The notes under the pieces: generated by a model
The model's input: the letters and a program-made list of their open reading frames with translations, nothing else
Databases searched by the model: none
Told to the model about the DNA's origin: nothing
Made by a program: the position numbers and the translations under genes
In this document: in pieces, positions 8,426 through 15,464 of the stretch
How the letters are laid out: each line of letters starts with the position of its first letter
How positions within the stretch are numbered: the first letter of the stretch is position 1
Source of the DNA: Paenibacillus psychroresistens
Lineage (GTDB): Bacteria > Bacillota > Bacilli > Paenibacillales > NBRC-103111
Length of the DNA stretch: 64,000 nt
Assembly: GCF_009728935.1 (NCBI RefSeq)
Contig: NZ_CP034235.1
Span: 7,217,501 to 7,281,500 of the forward strand
Reading direction: 5' to 3'

Positions 8426-8460
8426 AAAGGGAAAGGCATTGTAAACAATGCGTTTCCCCT
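8426..8460 (-). terminator. Hairpin between fba and murA
   Basis: Minus-strand stem GGGAAA(C)GCATTG / CAATGCC(TTTCCC) at 8446-8458 and 8429-8441 with a short loop, then TTTGGTTG. The T-run is poor, so it may only partly stop fba transcripts from reaching murA. Confidence 0.55.
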
Positions 8461-8474
8461 GATTGGTATACTGA

Positions 8475-9329
8475 CTAAGCTTGGTTGTTGCTACCGAATA
8501 ATAGGATTTTGGATTTGATAACTTCGTACATCGCTTGACGTCCCGGAGTAAGATATTTGCGAGGATCATAAATTTTGGAATCTTTAGCAAGTACGGCACG
8601 AATTGTTTCTGTTAAAGCAACTTGATTCTCCGTATTAACGTTAATTTTACCTACACCTGCAGCAACAGCTTCAATAATCATTTGGTCAGGAACACCTGAT
8701 CCGCCATGAAGAACGACTGGAACTGGAATTGCGCTTGCTACTTGACGAATGATATCAAACTTGATATCTGGCTCGCCTGCATACATACCGTGTGCTGTTC
8801 CAACAGCAATAGCCAAACAATCCACGCCTGTTTCTTCGTAGAAACGGATCGCTTCTTCTGGCTTAGCTAGGTTAGCATTCTCTTCATCAACACTTATATC
8901 ATCCTCAACTCCACCGATCGTTCCCAATTCACCTTCAACTGAAACGCCCATCGCATGTGCTGCTTTTACTACTTCTTTAGTTAAACGAATGTTTTCTTCG
9001 AAAGAATGATGTGAACCATCAAACATAACCGAGCTAAACCCGCCGCGAATACATTTCATAGCTACTTCAAACGTGCTCCCATGATCCAAATGTAAAGCGA
9101 TAGGAAGACCGGATTTCTTAGCTGCTGCTTCTGCAATAGCTACAGTGAACTCCATACCCATATACTTCAAAGCGCCTTCGCTAACACCAAAGATAAGCGG
9201 TGAATTCAATTCCATCGCAGCTTGAATGGTAGCTTGTGCAAACTCTAAATTATTCATGTTAAACTGTCCAACAGCAAATTTATTAGCTCTTGCTTTTGGG
9301 AAAAACTCGTTCATCGATACTAACGGCAT
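8475..9329 (-). CDS. fba: Class II fructose-bisphosphate aldolase
   Basis: Zinc-dependent glycolytic enzyme cleaving fructose 1,6-bisphosphate to DHAP and G3P. The 284 residues show the catalytic Asp82 and zinc ligand His83 in HLDHGS, then GTAHG (His180) and VLHGGSG (His208). The short class IIB pattern and clear homology to B. subtilis FbaA support the call. Neighbours spo0F (upstream) and murA (downstream) keep the Bacillus order, but the transaldolase gene found after fbaA in B. subtilis is missing. Confidence 0.96.
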   Translation of the reverse strand: MPLVSMNEFFPKARANKFAVGQFNMNNLEFAQATIQAAMELNSPLIFGVSEGALKYMGMEFTVAIAEAAAKKSGLPIALHLDHGSTFEVAMKCIRGGFSSVMFDGSHHSFEENIRLTKEVVKAAHAMGVSVEGELGTIGGVEDDISVDEENANLAKPEEAIRFYEETGVDCLAIAVGTAHGMYAGEPDIKFDIIRQVASAIPVPVVLHGGSGVPDQMIIEAVAAGVGKINVNTENQVALTETIRAVLAKDSKIYDPRKYLTPGRQAMYEVIKSKILLFGSNNQA

Positions 9330-9420
9330 GATTAATTCCTCCTACATTTTATTTACTACTCTTATCAAGCATCGCGCAATTCTGCACCTTCACGAGCCCG
9401 TCCCGTAGTTCTACTGCAAC

Positions 9421-9429
9421 ATTATAGCA
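9421..9429 (-). promoter_or_regulatory. Extended -10 promoter element of fba
   Basis: Minus strand TGCTATAAT, an extended -10 with perfect TATAAT, about 90 bases before the fba start. No good -35 is seen, as is usual for extended -10 promoters. Confidence 0.55.
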
Positions 9430-9462
9430 TACTCGAAACTGAAATGCAGTGTAGACGATATA

Positions 9463-9485
9463 AAAAAGAATCCTTTTCAGGATCC
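9463..9485 (-). terminator. Terminator overlapping the spo0F stop codon
   Basis: Minus-strand stem GGATCC / GGATTC (one G-T pair) with loop TGAAAA, then six T. The loop contains the TGA stop of spo0F, so the terminator begins inside the coding sequence. Confidence 0.8.
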
Positions 9486-9872
9486 CATGGCAAAACCCGA
9501 AGCAGAAGAGTCGCTTAATTCATTGTTAACTGCAATCCTCAGTTCATCGATATCAAATGGTTTGGTGAAGTGCATTAATGCTCCAAGGTCTGAAGCTTCT
9601 TTGATCATATCCAGCTCGCCGTACGCAGTCATCATGATCACTTTAATCGATTCATCAATTTGTTTAATGTGTTTAAGAATTTCCAATCCATCCATCCCTG
9701 GTATCTTCATATCAAGCAAAACCAGATCTGGAAACTCATTGCGCACAATCTCTAAAGCAATCTTCCCGTTTGATGCTTGGTAGGTCTGATAACCTTCCAC
9801 ACTGAATACTTCAACAAGTAAAATTCGAATGCCATTCTGATCATCGACAATTAATATTTTCTTGTCATCCAA
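9477..9872 (-). CDS. spo0F: Sporulation phosphorelay response regulator Spo0F
   Basis: Single-domain receiver that passes phosphate from sensor kinases to Spo0B and then Spo0A. Starting at the TTG at 9872 (GGGGAGGG 7 bases upstream) gives 131 residues and puts the key residues at D10, D11, D54, T82 and K104, the same numbers as in B. subtilis Spo0F. The segment KILIVDDQNGIRILL is nearly identical to that protein. The 33 codons open upstream are not expected to be translated. A sigma-H-like promoter precedes it. Neighbours pyrG and fba keep the Bacillus order. Confidence 0.95.
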   Translation of the reverse strand: MDDKKILIVDDQNGIRILLVEVFSVEGYQTYQASNGKIALEIVRNEFPDLVLLDMKIPGMDGLEILKHIKQIDESIKVIMMTAYGELDMIKEASDLGALMHFTKPFDIDELRIAVNNELSDSSASGFAMGS

Positions 9873-9919
9873 ATATATTCCCTCCCCAACGAAAACACCT
9901 AATGGCATTATATCGGTAT

Positions 9920-9948
9920 ATATTCGCCCAATGTAAAGGGAAACCTTT
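9920..9948 (-). promoter_or_regulatory. Possible sigma-H promoter of spo0F
   Basis: Minus strand AAAGGTTTC, 11-base spacer, GGCGAAT, close to the sigma-H pattern RnAGGAwWW-n11-RnnGAAT. It ends about 50 bases before the TTG start. A TATAAT nearby could also serve sigma A. spo0F is sigma-H-controlled in B. subtilis, which supports the reading. Confidence 0.4.
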
Positions 9949-9985
9949 AAATGGGGAAGGAAAATTTTCAAGACTTTAACATATG

Positions 9986-11590
9986 TTACAGCTTGTGCTG
10001 AAAAGCGGCTTTAACAAACTCGCGAAATAACGCTTGAGGACGGTTAGGACGTGAGGTAAACTCTGGGTGAAACTGTACCGCTAAAAACCACGGATGCCCT
10101 GGTAATTCGACCATTTCTACCAAACGTCCATCTGGAGAAGTTCCCGTAACCTTTAAACCAGCTGCTTCAATTTTTTCACGATATTCGTTGTTGAACTCAT
10201 ACCGGTGGCGATGTCTTTCGTATACCAGCTCGTCTTGATAGCATTGCATAGCTAACGATCCTTCTGCAATTTTGCATGGGTATAAACCTAAGCGCATCGT
10301 GCCGCCCATATCTTCAATATCTTTTTGTTCGGGTAGAATATCGATAACTGGGTAATGTGTAGTTGGGTTAATCTCGGAGCTGTTGGCTCCTTCTAATTTA
10401 AGCTTATTGCGTGCATATTCGACAACAGCCACCTGCATGCCTAAACATATTCCAAAGAACGGAATCTCTTGTTCACGCGCATATTGGATAGCCATAATTT
10501 TTCCTTCAATCCCACGATCACCAAATCCACCTGGCACTAGGATACCTTGTACATTTTTAAGCAATTGATCCACATTATGCTCATAAATTTCTTCGGCATT
10601 GACCCAACGAATTTTAATTTCGGAATCGCAAGCAAAGCCCGCATGAGATAAGGCTTCAACAATGCTTAAATAAGCATCATGTAAAGCTACATATTTACCT
10701 ACTATGGCAATTTCGGTAGTATGTTTTAACCCTTTAATCTGTTTAACCATAGCTTCCCATTCCGTCATATCTGGCGGGCTGGTAACTAGCTTTAAATGGT
10801 TTACAACTATTTCATCCAAGCCTTGATCACGCATCATTAAAGGCACATCATACAGCGTGTCCGCATCGCGGGCTTCAATAACTGCATTGGCATCAATGTC
10901 ACAGAATAAAGCGATTTTTCTTTTTAAGTCTGGAGCTAATTCATGCTCTGTCCGGCAAACAATAACATGAGGCTGAATTCCTAAAGCACGCAGTTCTTTA
11001 ACGCTATGCTGAGTTGGTTTAGTTTTCACTTCGCCGGCAGCTTTTAGATAAGGAATGAGTGTAACATGAATATACATCACGTTGTCTCGACCGATATCAC
11101 TTTTAATTTGACGAATGGCTTCTAAGAAAGGCAGGCTTTCAATATCGCCTACAGTTCCCCCGATTTCAGTAATAACAACATCCGATTGTGCTTCTTTTCC
11201 TGCACGGAAAACACGATCTTTAATCTCATTCGTAATGTGTGGTATAACTTGAACGGTTCCGCCCAAATATTCTCCACGACGCTCTTTGGTTATGACGGAG
11301 GAGTATACTTTACCCGATGTGACATTGCTGGCTTTGGAAAGGTTAATATCAATAAACCGTTCGTAATGCCCTAAATCCAAATCCGTTTCAGCGCCATCAT
11401 CCGTAACGAAAACTTCTCCATGCTGGTAAGGGCTCATCGTTCCAGGATCCACATTAATGTAGGGATCAAACTTCTGCATAGTTACTTTCAAACCGCGGTT
11501 TTTCAAAAGCCTACCTAACGATGCTGCGGTAATCCCTTTGCCTAAGGAGGATACCACCCCACCTGTTACAAAAATATATTTAGTCGTCAC
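9986..11590 (-). CDS. pyrG: CTP synthase
   Basis: Makes CTP from UTP, ATP and glutamine. The 534 residues start MTTKYIFVTGGVVSSLGKGI, the synthetase-domain P-loop, followed by the ammonia-ligase domain to about 265. A class I glutamine amidotransferase domain follows, with nucleophile Cys in FFGICLGMQ (about 380) and His/Glu in VQFHPEF near the C-terminus. It lies between rpoE and spo0F, the order known in Bacillus. It has its own start after the rpoE terminator. Confidence 0.97.
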   Translation of the reverse strand: MTTKYIFVTGGVVSSLGKGITAASLGRLLKNRGLKVTMQKFDPYINVDPGTMSPYQHGEVFVTDDGAETDLDLGHYERFIDINLSKASNVTSGKVYSSVITKERRGEYLGGTVQVIPHITNEIKDRVFRAGKEAQSDVVITEIGGTVGDIESLPFLEAIRQIKSDIGRDNVMYIHVTLIPYLKAAGEVKTKPTQHSVKELRALGIQPHVIVCRTEHELAPDLKRKIALFCDIDANAVIEARDADTLYDVPLMMRDQGLDEIVVNHLKLVTSPPDMTEWEAMVKQIKGLKHTTEIAIVGKYVALHDAYLSIVEALSHAGFACDSEIKIRWVNAEEIYEHNVDQLLKNVQGILVPGGFGDRGIEGKIMAIQYAREQEIPFFGICLGMQVAVVEYARNKLKLEGANSSEINPTTHYPVIDILPEQKDIEDMGGTMRLGLYPCKIAEGSLAMQCYQDELVYERHRHRYEFNNEYREKIEAAGLKVTGTSPDGRLVEMVELPGHPWFLAVQFHPEFTSRPNRPQALFREFVKAAFQHKL

Positions 11591-11621
11591 TTTCTCTACC
11601 TCCCGTACGATAATATGTCCA

Positions 11622-11663
11622 TAAAAAAAATAAAAAGTGACACCCGTACATACGGGGCACTTT
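11622..11663 (-). terminator. Terminator between rpoE and pyrG
   Basis: Minus-strand stem AAAGTGCCCCGTA / TACGGGTGTCACTTT with a 2-base loop and a following T-rich run, about 135 bases after the rpoE stop. In Gram-positives the pyrG leader can be controlled by CTP-sensitive slippage. This hairpin is in the right place for such an attenuator, but I see no clear G-run start signal. Confidence 0.75.
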
Positions 11664-11797
11664 ATAGTCGATTTATACTAATAACGGTCAAATCATAAGA
11701 AGTAACTCGTTAAAAGTGTATCTATATTTGTTGTGTAAATCTATAGCCCATGCAATAGTTTACTCTGTCTCTAGGGGTCGTGTCAAGTATGCAAGTT

Positions 11798-12397
11798 TTA
11801 CTTCTTGTCATCCTCGTCGTCATCTTCATCTTCTTCGGAATCATCATCTTCAAAATCAGAATCCTCTTCTAATTCTCCGCCTAATTCATCTTCAGATTCT
11901 TCTAAATCGGTTTCACCCAATTCACCATCTGCCAATTCATCTTCAGCGAATAACTCTTCTTCTTCCTCTTCTTCAACGACTAGCTCTTCCCGATCGCGAT
12001 CGAAGGAATCAAAATCCTCTTCTTCTGCAACATACGTATCTTCTTCTTCAGCGAAAAGATCCTCTTCATCGTCATCCTCATCATTAATGATTCGAGGACG
12101 TTTCGAGTTGCCCATAGCATCGTCTGCTTTGTTATCAATCGGATACCATCTTTTCAAGCCCCAGAGGTTGCTGCCGACACATGCGAATCTTCCATCCACG
12201 TTAATCTCCGTATATAGTTGGGCGATGACTTGCATCACTTGATCGTCGGAGAAGCCTTTGATTTTAGCAATTTCCAACATTAAATCGCGATAATAAAATG
12301 GCGTATTGGCTGCTTTAAGCACGATAAAAGCTAGATCGACCATTGGCATTTCTTTTGCTTGATCTGCAGGTATTTTCAGTGTGTATTGGTTACTCAT
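11798..12397 (-). CDS. rpoE: RNA polymerase delta subunit
   Basis: Gram-positive RNA polymerase subunit that promotes recycling and lowers non-specific nucleic-acid binding. The 199 residues have a folded HARE-HTH N-terminal half (about 1-95, with PFYYRDLMLEIA and WGLKRWYPID). The C-terminal half is almost all Asp and Glu, as the family requires. I start at MSNQYTLKIP (ATG 12397) with AAGGAAG 7 bases upstream. The antisense poly-Ser frames here are shadows of the acidic tail. Confidence 0.93.
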   Translation of the reverse strand: MSNQYTLKIPADQAKEMPMVDLAFIVLKAANTPFYYRDLMLEIAKIKGFSDDQVMQVIAQLYTEINVDGRFACVGSNLWGLKRWYPIDNKADDAMGNSKRPRIINDEDDDEEDLFAEEEDTYVAEEEDFDSFDRDREELVVEEEEEEELFAEDELADGELGETDLEESEDELGGELEEDSDFEDDDSEEDEDDDEDDKK

Positions 12398-12508
12398 TTC
12401 GGCACTTCCTTTCACACATTTTGACGTTAACGCCAGTATCTTCATATAGTAAACCTTATTTTATGTAAAAATGCAACTATACCTTCAACAGATGACAAAG
12501 AAAATAGA

Positions 12509-12530
12509 AGCAAAGGTTTTCACCTTTGCT
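12509..12530 (-). terminator. Hairpin ending the transcript of the 44-aa ORF
   Basis: Perfect 9-bp stem AGCAAAGGT / ACCTTTGCT with a 4-base loop, 62 bases after the small ORF stop and 110 bases before rpoE. The T-run on the minus strand is interrupted (TTCTATTTTC), so termination is likely partial. Confidence 0.55.
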
Positions 12531-12591
12531 CCTGACCGACTTACAAACTTGCGCCTGTGACTGTACCCGCTTAATGGTGGTCGGCCTTTCC

Positions 12592-12726
12592 CTAGTCCCT
12601 TGAGCAAGGGTCCCGAATCCAACCCTCCATCCATCGTATGTCAAAAACCATTTGTTGATACGGATGTGAGTCTAATTTTTTCAAAAAAAAGGCAAACGCA
12701 TCATTCCATGTGATCGCATCGTTCAT
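12592..12726 (-). CDS. Possible 44-residue protein, unknown
   Basis: An ATG frame at 12726 encodes 44 residues beginning MNDAITWNDAFAFFLKKLD and containing HPYQQMVFDIRWMEGWIRD. The composition (three Trp, balanced charge, amphipathic helices) looks like a real small protein rather than noise. It is closed by a stop and followed by a hairpin. There is no clear ribosome binding site, which weakens the call. The region also holds a CCCTTG..CAAGGG stem and a GGCCGAC..GTCGGTC pairing, so a structured RNA is an alternative. The subtilisin-like gene diverges 33 bases away. Confidence 0.4.
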   Translation of the reverse strand: MNDAITWNDAFAFFLKKLDSHPYQQMVFDIRWMEGWIRDPCSRD

Positions 12727-12759
12727 AGGATGAAGCTAGAAAGAAATTTGCGATGAATA

Positions 12760-13980
12760 ATGCTTGCTTACGATGCCGGCTTTCTCACGAAAGCCCAGCA
12801 GATGCTTACGAAGAAAGTTTGCAAAATCGCAAACTCTAGGGAGGTCAATCAATTGAAGGACGCTGTATTCGAGCAATGGATGCATTACGCCACAAAACTG
12901 ACTTCTGGTTTGAATCCCAGGTATATTGTCCGTTTCTATACTATGCAAAATTACAATCGGTTTATGGCTTTCATTTCCACTCCTGCCGAATCTGCGAATC
13001 CTGAGAAACCTAAACACCAACCACTAAAAATCATCTGCGGGCTTAGCTGCTCTCTAGATTTTATTAACCAACATCTTAAGCTGCTGCCTTTAATTGCATC
13101 GATTGAAACAGATATTAAGCTAGCATCACTCCATGCACAGGGTGAGCAATTCATTCCTTGGGGGGTTAGTCACATCCGCGCACCTGAGGTTTGGAGCCGT
13201 TCAACAGGTAAGCGTGTTAAAATTGGGGTTATTGATACTGGGGTGGACTATTCACATCCCGATTTACAACGATCTGTCTATGGAGGAATCAATCTCGTCC
13301 AACGCCATATGCTGCCTATGGACGATAACGGCCATGGCACTCATATTGCAGGTACAATTGCGGCAGCCTCTCAACGTTCTGGCATTATTGGCGTGGCACC
13401 AAATGCGGCTATTTATGCAGTTAAGGCTTTTGATTACAATGGGTCCGCCTTTGTATCTGATATCATTCAAGGTATTGAATGGTGTGTCCGCTACCGAATG
13501 GATATCATCAACATGAGCTTTGGCATGAAAAACCACAGTAAAGCTTTAGAAGCCGCCGTACGGAATGCTGTTTATTCGGGAAGGGTGGTTGTCGCATCCT
13601 CTGGGAACAATGGCAAGAAAAATCTGTTGGATTACCCCGCCCGTTTCCCGTTAACTATAGCGGTAGGTGCCACCAATCAAAGCCATAAAATTGCGGGTTT
13701 CAGTAATCGCGGGCATCGTATTGATATTTATGCGCCAGGTGACAAAATTTATTCGACTTGGCTCCATGGCAAATACAACATAATGAGCGGCACCTCTATG
13801 GCAACCTCTCATGTGACAGGCGTCATTGCGCTAATGCTTGCCGCTAAGCCTGGATTGAGCCCTCGGCAAATCAAGCTCATGCTGCAGCGCAACGCTTCGA
13901 CACTCAGCTTAAAAAACCAATTGTCTCCCACCCGAGGAGAGGTGAGCGCCTCCCAGACGCTCAAGTCCATTATCCTGTAA
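12760..13980 (+). CDS. Subtilisin-like S8 serine protease, no signal peptide
   Basis: Serine protease with the full catalytic set: D159 in VIDTGVDYSHPDL, H192 in DDNGHGTHIAG, oxyanion Asn near 283 in SSGNNG, and S346 in GTSMATS. A region of about 130 residues precedes the catalytic domain and joins it with FIPWGVSHIRAPEVW, like the propeptide junction of Bacillus subtilisins and intracellular proteases. No signal peptide is visible, so it may be cytoplasmic, or the start is misplaced. The ATG at 12760 has only a weak site and later in-frame starts are possible. It converges on the DUF1934 gene. Confidence 0.88.
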   Translation: MLAYDAGFLTKAQQMLTKKVCKIANSREVNQLKDAVFEQWMHYATKLTSGLNPRYIVRFYTMQNYNRFMAFISTPAESANPEKPKHQPLKIICGLSCSLDFINQHLKLLPLIASIETDIKLASLHAQGEQFIPWGVSHIRAPEVWSRSTGKRVKIGVIDTGVDYSHPDLQRSVYGGINLVQRHMLPMDDNGHGTHIAGTIAAASQRSGIIGVAPNAAIYAVKAFDYNGSAFVSDIIQGIEWCVRYRMDIINMSFGMKNHSKALEAAVRNAVYSGRVVVASSGNNGKKNLLDYPARFPLTIAVGATNQSHKIAGFSNRGHRIDIYAPGDKIYSTWLHGKYNIMSGTSMATSHVTGVIALMLAAKPGLSPRQIKLMLQRNASTLSLKNQLSPTRGEVSASQTLKSIIL

Positions 13981-14002
13981 AGCTGCTTTTTATTCCATTT
14001 AA

Positions 14003-14416
14003 CTAGTCCAATTCACTAATCTCTACAATCAAAGAATAAGTGCCCGACAGCTCGTCGGACACAAAAAGATCATAGCTCCATGATATTGTACCGATTTGCT
14101 CCACTAACCCCACATTAATTGCATGTGTAAAAGTAGTTAATTCCAGCCTGCCCTGCGGGGTTTGATAAGAAAAGCTCCGATGACTCTGCAGGGCGAAGCT
14201 TTGCTCCGATTGAACATCTCCATGCCGAATGATCCGTATTTGCCCTGGTTCGACTTTTAACGTTGTAATTGTACGCCCCATATTCTCATCTGTTTCGTTA
14301 TATCGATAGTAAGAATGGTCGCCTTTCACATAAAGCTCCGCATTAAAGGTCTGTTCAATCATTTGCCCATCGGACTGGCTAGCAATTTGCAGCTTAACAT
14401 TTCTTTTCTCCATCAT
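14003..14416 (-). CDS. DUF1934 (YwiB-like) protein
   Basis: 137-residue protein of the DUF1934 family, an eight-stranded lipocalin-like barrel in known structures, function unknown. The pattern KGDHSYYRYNETDE, TTLKVEPGQIRIIRHG and the C-terminal SYDLFVSDELSGTYSLIVEI is typical. I start at ATG 14416 (MMEKRNVKL), 16 bases after the speE stop, preceded by a G-rich AAGGGGCGG. The longer open frame overlaps speE. It is probably co-transcribed with speE. Confidence 0.82.
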   Translation of the reverse strand: MMEKRNVKLQIASQSDGQMIEQTFNAELYVKGDHSYYRYNETDENMGRTITTLKVEPGQIRIIRHGDVQSEQSFALQSHRSFSYQTPQGRLELTTFTHAINVGLVEQIGTISWSYDLFVSDELSGTYSLIVEISELD

Positions 14417-14432
14417 GGTCTTACCGCCCCTT

Positions 14433-15260
14433 TTACTTGCAAAGATCCTCAACAAAACGCGGCAGCACGAATGCTGCTTTGTGTAGGCGCGGGGTGTAAT
14501 ATTTAGATTCGATTTCAGGGATTTTCGTCTCATCGACTTCTAATGGGTCATATTTTTTACTGCCCATGGTAAAAGTCCACAATCCGCTTGGGTAAGTAGG
14601 AATGTTAGCACAATACACGCGAACGATAGGGAAAATTTCACGCACATCACGATTAACACTTTGGATTAAATCCGCTTTAAACCAAGGGTTATCTGTTTGG
14701 GCGATGAAGATTCCGTCTTCTTTTAGAGATTCATAAATGCCTTGATAAAAACCTTTCGAGAATAATTCAACCGCCGGCCCAACTGGCTCAGTAGAGTCAA
14801 CCATGATTACATCATAAGCATTCTTATGATCATGGATATGCATGTAGCCATCATTCACAATAACTTCAACACGTGGATCCTCTAAACCGCAAGCTATGGT
14901 TGGTAAATATTTTTTGGAATATTCAATCACTTTCCCGTCGATATCAACTAGAACGGCTTTTTCCACACTTGGGTGCTTCAAAATCTCACGAATAACGCCG
15001 CCGTCACCGCCACCTACAACAAGTACATGCTTCGGATTTGGATGTGTAAATAAAGCAGGATGAGCTACCATTTCATGATATACAAATTCGTCTCTCACTG
15101 TAGTCATGACCATTCCGTCTAGAATTAGCATAGTGCCAAATTCTTCCGTTTCAATCATTGCCAAATCTTGAAAGTCCGTTTGTTCTCTTACATAGGTTTC
15201 CTTGATTTTCGCAGTAATTCCATAAGCTTCCGTTTGTTTTTCCGTGTACCATAATTCCAT
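14433..15260 (-). CDS. speE: Spermidine synthase
   Basis: Transfers aminopropyl from decarboxylated SAM to putrescine. The 275 residues show the N-terminal beta hairpin (ELWYTEKQTE), the SAM-site GGGDGGVIRE, DIDGKV, and the substrate loop with VDSTEPVGPA. This matches B. subtilis SpeE (YwhF). It is divergent from pbpG, as the two genes are also neighbours in Bacillus, and probably leads a speE-DUF1934 operon. Confidence 0.95.
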   Translation of the reverse strand: MELWYTEKQTEAYGITAKIKETYVREQTDFQDLAMIETEEFGTMLILDGMVMTTVRDEFVYHEMVAHPALFTHPNPKHVLVVGGGDGGVIREILKHPSVEKAVLVDIDGKVIEYSKKYLPTIACGLEDPRVEVIVNDGYMHIHDHKNAYDVIMVDSTEPVGPAVELFSKGFYQGIYESLKEDGIFIAQTDNPWFKADLIQSVNRDVREIFPIVRVYCANIPTYPSGLWTFTMGSKKYDPLEVDETKIPEIESKYYTPRLHKAAFVLPRFVEDLCK

Positions 15261-15393
15261 TGCAGCAGCCTTCTTCCTCTTCTAAATGTCCATAGATATA
15301 AAGTGTATTATAGTAGAACCGCTCAAAATTGCAAGGAATGCAGCTCTGTTTTTGAAAAATTTACAAATAATTATCGATTTTGGCTCCTCCAAA

Positions 15394-15423
15394 TGAATAT
15401 CATTTTCCTTCCTTCTCCATACT
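15394..15423 (+). promoter_or_regulatory. Sigma-G-type promoter of pbpG
   Basis: TGAATA, exactly 18 bases, then CATACT, ending 41 bases before the pbpG start. This matches the forespore sigma G consensus at every core base and partly that of sigma F. B. subtilis pbpG is forespore-expressed, so sequence and family knowledge agree. Confidence 0.7.
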
Positions 15424-15464
15424 GAGGAATAAGATGATTGTAATGAAAGGAGCTGAACCCAACG

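Noticed and set aside
11805..12242. Poly-Ser and His/Leu-rich plus-strand frames
   Set aside because: They are the complement of the Asp/Glu tail of rpoE.
12736..13020. 94-residue minus-strand frame inside the protease gene
   Set aside because: Opposite the well-supported protease N-terminal region, with no ribosome site and no recognisable fold.
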